From Actinomycetota bacterium (lineage in GTDB: Bacteria > Actinomycetota > Acidimicrobiia > Acidimicrobiales > JAFATL01), in assembly GCA_019243975.1 (NCBI GenBank), contig JAFATL010000126.1:1-10056 (forward strand): a DNA stretch of 10,056 nt, given 5' to 3'. A program made the translations under genes and the position numbers. Positions 6,749 through 10,056 of the stretch are shown one piece after another. The stretch's first letter is position 1. Each line of letters begins with the position of its first letter. Below the pieces are notes generated by a model. It did not search any database. It saw nothing but the letters and a program-made list of their open reading frames with translations, and was not told where the DNA came from.

Positions 6749-8362
6749 TCAGAGGACCGGGACGCTGATGCCACCCTCGCCGGCCACTTCGGGGGCGCCC
6801 GTCGTCGTCTCCGCCGGCACGGTGAGGTGGGCGGTCGTCCGCAGCGGCGTTTCCTTCAGCAGGAAGGTCACGAGGAACGCGATCGCGACCAGCGGGACGC
6901 CGACGAGGAAGGTGACGTGGATCGACCGGGCCAGCGCCTCGATGACCGCGTGCTGCACGTTGGGCGGCAGCCGGCGGATGGCTTGCGGGCTGGCCGTCAG
7001 CGTGCGCTGGTCGACGCCGAGCGCCGCGCCCGGGGGTAGCAACCGGGGCAGGTGGTACGCCAGCCGGTTGTTGAGGATGGCGCCGAAGGCGGCCACCCCG
7101 AACGACGAACCCATCGAGCGACTGAACGTCTCGACGCCCGTGGCGGTGCCCAGGTCGCGGTGCTCGACCGCGTTCTGCACGGCCAGGACCATGACCTGGA
7201 TGATGGCGCCCATCCCCGCGCCGAGGATCACCATGTAGAAGGCCGACAGCAGTCGGCTGGTGCCGACACCCATGGTCGACAACAGGTAGAGGCCGAACGC
7301 CATGACGGCGGACCCCACCACGGGGAAGATCTTGTAGCGCCCCGTGCGGGTGATCACCCAGCCCGACCAGATCGACACCCCCATCACGCCGACCATGAGC
7401 GGAAGGATCAGCAAGCCCGAGTTGGTGGCGCTGGCCCCGCCGACGGTCTGCAGATAGAGCGGCAGGAACACGATGGCGCCGAACATGGCGAACCCGACGA
7501 GGAACTCGAGCGACGTCGCCACGCTGAACACGGGATTGCGCCACAGCCGCAACGGGATCAGCGGTTCGGGCACCTGCCCTTCCACCACGAGGAACAACGC
7601 CAGACACACGAAGCCGAACAGGGCGAGGCCGATGATGTACGAGGAACCCCACGGGTACTCGTCGCCGCCCCACACCGTCACCAGGATCAGCGAGGTGGCG
7701 GCCGCCATGATCAGCGACGCGCCCCAGTAATCGATCTTGTGCTCGATGCGCCGGTACGGCAGGTCGAGCACGATCGACGTGACGACCAGCGCCATCGCTG
7801 CGACCGGCACGTTGATGTAGAAGATCCACCGCCAGCTGGCGTGGTCGACGATGAAGCCGCCGATGAGCGGCCCGACCACGCTGGAGAACGCGAACACCGC
7901 GCCCAGGTAGCCCTGGTACTTGCCCCGCTCGCGCGGCGACACGATGTCGCCGATGATCGCTTGCGCCGTCGCCATCAACCCGCCGCCGCCCGCACCTTGA
8001 ATGGCGCGGAACGCGATCAGCATCGGCATCGACGTCGCCAACCCCGACAGCACCGAGCCGGTGATGAACACCACGATCGCCAGCTGGAAGATGCGCTTGC
8101 GGCCGTAGAGGTCGCTGATCTTTCCGTACAGCGGCACCGAGATCGTCGACGTGAGCAGGTACGCGGTCACGACCCACGACAGGTGGCGGAGGCCACCGAG
8201 ATGGCCCACGATCGTCGGCAGGGCCGTGGCCACGATCGTCTGGTCGAGCGACGCCAGCAGCATGCCGGCCATCAACCCGATGAACACCACCATGATCTGG
8301 CGATGGGTGAGGTTGGAGCCGGACTCCTGCGGCGACCCCTCGAGGAGGACGGCGTCGCTCAC
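6749..8362 (-). CDS. MFS drug efflux transporter, DHA2 (EmrB/QacA) type, 14 helices
   Basis: This 537-residue polytopic membrane protein starts at a GTG (8362) that overlaps the TetR stop. Helix 1 carries LDQTIVATALP at 39-49, the DHA2 hallmark. Motif A is YGKISDLYGRKR at 79-90. Motif B is RAIQGAGGGG at 119-128, with Arg119 the likely proton-coupling residue. The antiporter motif C includes GPLIGG at 164-169. The hydrophobic pattern fits 14 helices. A polar loop near residues 450-500 precedes the last helix, and the tail is cytoplasmic. Transporters of this type export hydrophobic or cationic drugs, dyes or secondary metabolites by proton antiport; this substrate is unknown. Coupling to a TetR repressor is the classic arrangement for inducible efflux. 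The same frame stays open far upstream through the TetR region, so the start must be chosen from homology and the overlap. Confidence 0.93.
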   Translation of the reverse strand: MSDAVLLEGSPQESGSNLTHRQIMVVFIGLMAGMLLASLDQTIVATALPTIVGHLGGLRHLSWVVTAYLLTSTISVPLYGKISDLYGRKRIFQLAIVVFITGSVLSGLATSMPMLIAFRAIQGAGGGGLMATAQAIIGDIVSPRERGKYQGYLGAVFAFSSVVGPLIGGFIVDHASWRWIFYINVPVAAMALVVTSIVLDLPYRRIEHKIDYWGASLIMAAATSLILVTVWGGDEYPWGSSYIIGLALFGFVCLALFLVVEGQVPEPLIPLRLWRNPVFSVATSLEFLVGFAMFGAIVFLPLYLQTVGGASATNSGLLILPLMVGVMGVSIWSGWVITRTGRYKIFPVVGSAVMAFGLYLLSTMGVGTSRLLSAFYMVILGAGMGAIIQVMVLAVQNAVEHRDLGTATGVETFSRSMGSSFGVAAFGAILNNRLAYHLPRLLPPGAALGVDQRTLTASPQAIRRLPPNVQHAVIEALARSIHVTFLVGVPLVAIAFLVTFLLKETPLRTTAHLTVPAETTTGAPEVAGEGGISVPVL

Positions 8363-8955
8363 TTGGTGACGCCCTCGAGGACGAGGTCGACGATCTTGTC
8401 GGCCAGGCCCCGCGAGATCGGCGCGCCGGTGATCAGCACCCGGTGGTAGATCGGCGCACTGAGGAGGTCGATGACGAGCTCGTGGTCCAGACCGGCGCGC
8501 AGCTCGCCCCGGCGCTCGGCCCGCTCGATCATTTCGATGAACGCGGCGCGGCGGGGGGCGATGAGCGTGGTGCGGATCGCGTCGGCCAGCTCGGGGTTGC
8601 GCCCGATCTCGCCGACGAGCCCGGCCATGACCGGCCCCGAGGTCGTCTCGCGCATCGTCTCGACCATCTGGCGCAACCAGGCCCGGCAGTCGCCGCGAAG
8701 GTCGCCGGTATCGGGCAGCGGGCGCTCCTCCGACTCGACCGAGAGCACGTCGACGACCAAGTCGACCTTCGATCGCCACCGCCGATACAACGTGGCGGTG
8801 GAGACGCCGGCACTGGACGCCACGCCCGACATCGTCAGGTTGGCGTAGCCCTCCTCGGCCAGGAGGTCGATGGTCGCCTGGCGGATGGCGGCGTCGGCCT
8901 CGGCGCTGCGGGGTCGGCCGGGGCGAGACGGAACTGCGGTGGCAGCTGCAGTCAT
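8359..8955 (-). CDS. TetR/AcrR family transcriptional repressor
   Basis: This 198-residue regulator begins at an ATG with a good Shine-Dalgarno (GGGAG, 5 nt away). A basic N-terminal arm, SRPGRPRS, at 10-17 leads into the TetR DNA-binding domain. The helix-turn-helix is at about 41-60, with GVSTATLYRRW as the recognition helix region and SKVDLVVDVL following. The helical C-terminal half is the ligand and dimer domain and is not conserved enough to suggest a ligand. Its stop overlaps the MFS start (GTGA), so exporter and repressor are made from one message. A palindrome between its promoter -10 element and its start is the likely operator, implying autorepression relieved by an exported compound. 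Confidence 0.93.
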   Translation of the reverse strand: MTAAATAVPSRPGRPRSAEADAAIRQATIDLLAEEGYANLTMSGVASSAGVSTATLYRRWRSKVDLVVDVLSVESEERPLPDTGDLRGDCRAWLRQMVETMRETTSGPVMAGLVGEIGRNPELADAIRTTLIAPRRAAFIEMIERAERRGELRAGLDHELVIDLLSAPIYHRVLITGAPISRGLADKIVDLVLEGVTK

Positions 8956-8960
8956 GGCAA

Positions 8961-8965
8961 CTCCC
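8961..8965 (-). promoter_or_regulatory. Ribosome binding site of the TetR gene
   Basis: GGGAG (within TAGGGAG in the minus strand) lies 5 nt before the ATG at 8955. It is among the best-placed Shine-Dalgarno sequences in the window and supports that start. Confidence 0.65.
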
Positions 8966-8970
8966 TACAA

Positions 8971-8989
8971 AAACGAACAGATGTCGTTT
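8971..8989. promoter_or_regulatory. Palindromic operator candidate for the TetR repressor
   Basis: AAACGA (8971-8976) and TCGTTT (8984-8989) are exact inverted arms around a 7-nt centre (19 bp in all), the size and symmetry of many TetR-family operators. A second short palindrome, TTTCGAAA, overlaps the right arm at 8987-8994. The site lies in the 39-nt AT-richer gap between the dehydratase stop and the TetR start, just downstream of the -10 element, so binding would block transcription start. Binding is inferred. Confidence 0.55.
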
Positions 8990-8993
8990 CGAA

Positions 8994-9023
8994 ATTATGA
9001 CGCCGGCGCCGGGCCTTCCGCAA
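8994..9023 (-). promoter_or_regulatory. Candidate promoter for the TetR-MFS operon
   Basis: On the minus strand CATAAT (8999-8994) matches a sigma-70 type -10 box at five of six positions. TTGCGG (9023-9018) is a weak -35 with an 18-nt spacer. The expected start site falls at about 8987, inside the palindromic operator. The promoter overlaps the last codons and stop of the dehydratase gene. Confidence 0.45.
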
Positions 9024-9973
9024 GCATTCGTTGGTGATCTGGGGCGCTGATGTTGCCGCCGCTCACGATCGCCGACCCGCTGCCCCGCTGCCGGTACGCG
9101 GCCGGCGAGGACGGCCGCGGTAGCGATGGCGCCGCTGGGCTCGGCGACGGTGTCGAGGTGTTCGGCGAGGAAGCGCATGGCCTCCACGATCTCCGCGTCG
9201 GGAACGAGCACGACGTCGTCGACCCGCGCCCGCATGACCTCGAACGGGAACGCGCCGGGCGTCGTCAGGCGCTGGCCGTCGGCGATGGTGCGGGGCGGGT
9301 CGATCGTCAGTCGCGTCCCCGCCGCCAGCGACTGCTTGTTCACCCCCGAGGCCGCCGGCTCGGTGCCGATCACCGCGATCCCGGGCGCCAGTGCCTTGGC
9401 CACGGTGGCGTAGCCGGCCATCCCTCCCCCGCCTCCGACCGGCGCCACCAGCACGTCGAGGTCGCCGACCTCCTCGAACAACTCGAGGGCGGCCGTGCCG
9501 GCACCGGCGGAGATACGGCGGTCGTCGTGCGAGCTGACGAGGGTCATGCCCGCGTCGACGAACGGCCGCACGGCGTCGTCGCGCGTCTGGGTAAAGCGAT
9601 CGAAGGTGACGACGCGGGCGCCGTACCCCTTCGTGGCCTCGACTTTCACCGGCGGGGCGTCGTCCGGCATCACGACGGTGACCGAGGCGCCCAGCAACTG
9701 CCCAGCCAGCGCCAGCGCTTGCGCGTGGTTACCCGACGAGACCGTGCATACCCCGGCCACCCGCTCGTCCTCGGTCAGCGCCGCCAACGTGTTGTACGCA
9801 CCACGGAACTTGAACGCCCCCGCCCGCTGCTGGTTCTCCGCCTTGAAGAACACCTCTGCCCCCAGGGCCGCGTCCAGCACCTCCGACCGCAGCACGGGCG
9901 TGCGCACGGCCACGCCCTCGAGCACACGAGCCGCCTCGCGTACCTCGTCGAGCGTCAACAGGCCGGCGGTCAT
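8995..9973 (-). CDS. Threonine/serine dehydratase-like PLP enzyme, frameshifted near the 3' end
   Basis: This is a fold-type II PLP enzyme. Lys55 in AGAFKFRGAYN is the Schiff-base lysine, SSGNHAQ at 79-85 is the substrate/PLP loop, and APVGGGGG at 177-184 is the phosphate-binding glycine loop. AEPSGA at 277-282 completes the core. It would deaminate L-threonine or L-serine to 2-oxobutyrate or pyruvate. Serine racemase or 3-hydroxyaspartate ammonia-lyase are close alternatives. There is no ACT regulatory domain, so it is the short, catabolic-like type. The homologous frame runs to Val300 (9074-9076). The expected end, IVSGGNISAP..., then appears in another frame and stops at TAA 8997-8995. Only four bases (9070-9073) separate the two parts, so one base is extra or two are missing. 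Repaired length is about 325 residues. As given, the original frame does not stop until 6749. Confidence 0.85.
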
Positions 9974-9987
9974 GACGCCCGAGGCAT
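9970..9987 (-). other. Possible 5-codon upstream ORF before the dehydratase
   Basis: GGAGG at 9996-9992 is well spaced (4 nt) for an ATG at 9987. That ATG reads MPRAS and stops at a TGA overlapping the dehydratase ATG (9973). The same GGAGG is 18 nt from the dehydratase ATG, too far to serve it directly. Translation of the main gene could therefore depend on re-initiation. Alternatively, TGCTATGCC here is an extended -10 box and the dehydratase mRNA is leaderless. Confidence 0.3.
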
Positions 9988-10015
9988 AGCACCTCCGAAG
10001 TGGTAGGACGGAGGT
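9974..10015. promoter_or_regulatory. Short divergent promoter region
   Basis: Only 42 nt separate the dehydratase start (minus) from the plus-strand gene at 10016, so both promoters must overlap or one must lie inside a neighbour. On the plus strand TAGGAC (10004-10009) is a plausible actinomycete -10 element six nt before the ATG, suggesting a leaderless start. GGAGG at 10010-10014 is only 1 nt from the ATG, too close for a normal Shine-Dalgarno. On the minus strand TGCTATGCC (9991-9983) is an extended -10 candidate nine nt before the dehydratase ATG. Confidence 0.35.
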
Positions 10016-10056
10016 ATGCGCTTCGCCATCAAGACCTCGCCCCAGCACACGACGTA
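10016..10056 (+). CDS. Start of a probable luciferase-like (LLM) F420-dependent oxidoreductase, truncated by the window edge
   Basis: Thirteen codons from an ATG read MRFAIKTSPQHTT and the frame is open to the end of the window. This opening resembles the first beta strand of actinomycete LLM-class, F420-dependent oxidoreductases (MRFxIKTxPQ). Such enzymes use coenzyme F420 or flavin to oxidise or reduce diverse small molecules. Too little is present to judge motifs or substrate, so the family call rests on the N-terminus alone. It is divergent from the dehydratase. Confidence 0.5.
   Translation, partial: MRFAIKTSPQHTT

Noticed and set aside
4887..7238. A very long plus-strand open frame (about 780 codons) opposite dinB, NUDIX and part of the MFS gene
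   Set aside because: It is antisense to three clear protein families, its translation is Arg/Gly/Ala/His-rich with no recognisable domain, and such frames arise by chance from third-position GC bias.
7052..8449. A plus-strand open frame opposite the MFS and TetR genes
   Set aside because: Antisense shadow rich in His, Arg, Asp and Gln without any family signature.
8974..8988. An actinobacterial LexA/SOS box (CGAAC-N4-GTTCG) before TetR, which would tie the dinB-containing operon to DNA damage
   Set aside because: Only one half-site fits (GTTCG on the minus strand); the other half matches poorly. The AAACGA/TCGTTT palindrome explains the site better as a TetR operator.

Overview
The window is very GC-rich, uses many GTG and TTG starts, and packs its genes with 4-base start/stop overlaps. 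Together with a DUF3040 membrane protein, a DUF58/transglutaminase pair, and the start of what looks like an F420-type luciferase-like oxidoreductase, this suggests a high-GC actinomycete. A member of Acidimicrobiia or a related uncultured lineage is possible, but that finer placement is inference. I see no rRNA, tRNA, CRISPR array, insertion sequence or phage gene.

Layout. Positions 1-3422 (+) hold the end of a DUF58 protein (5' end outside the window) translationally coupled to a TgpA-like membrane transglutaminase. This is the usual tail of a MoxR ATPase-DUF58-transglutaminase cluster, and the MoxR gene would lie just upstream. A compact hairpin at 3421-3445 separates this unit from everything that follows, which reads on the minus strand.

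Minus strand, in transcription order: a PLP-dependent threonine/serine dehydratase (9973-8995) with a frameshift near its 3' end; a TetR repressor (8955-8359); a DHA2-type 14-helix MFS drug exporter (8362-6749); a NUDIX hydrolase (6727-6233); a Y-family DNA polymerase IV (6236-4980); a Gfo/Idh/MocA oxidoreductase (4960-3881); and a small DUF3040 membrane protein (3819-3445). TetR-MFS share a GTGA overlap and NUDIX-DinB a TTGA overlap, while the other gaps from TetR to the oxidoreductase are only 19-21 nt. A single transcript of five genes is therefore plausible. A palindrome in front of TetR, just downstream of a good -10 element, looks like its own operator.

At the right edge a divergent plus-strand gene starts at 10016, and only its first 13 codons are present.

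How the genes may work together: TetR probably represses itself and the exporter. The NUDIX and DinB genes look like a nucleotide-pool/lesion-bypass pair made from one coupled message. If read-through from the TetR promoter reaches them, drug efflux and error-prone synthesis would share one control. That link is inference from spacing only. I did not find a clearly new system. The most useful observations are the broken dehydratase frame, which runs open into the MFS gene and could mislead annotation, the hairpin covering the NUDIX start codon, and the coupled NUDIX-DinB pair.
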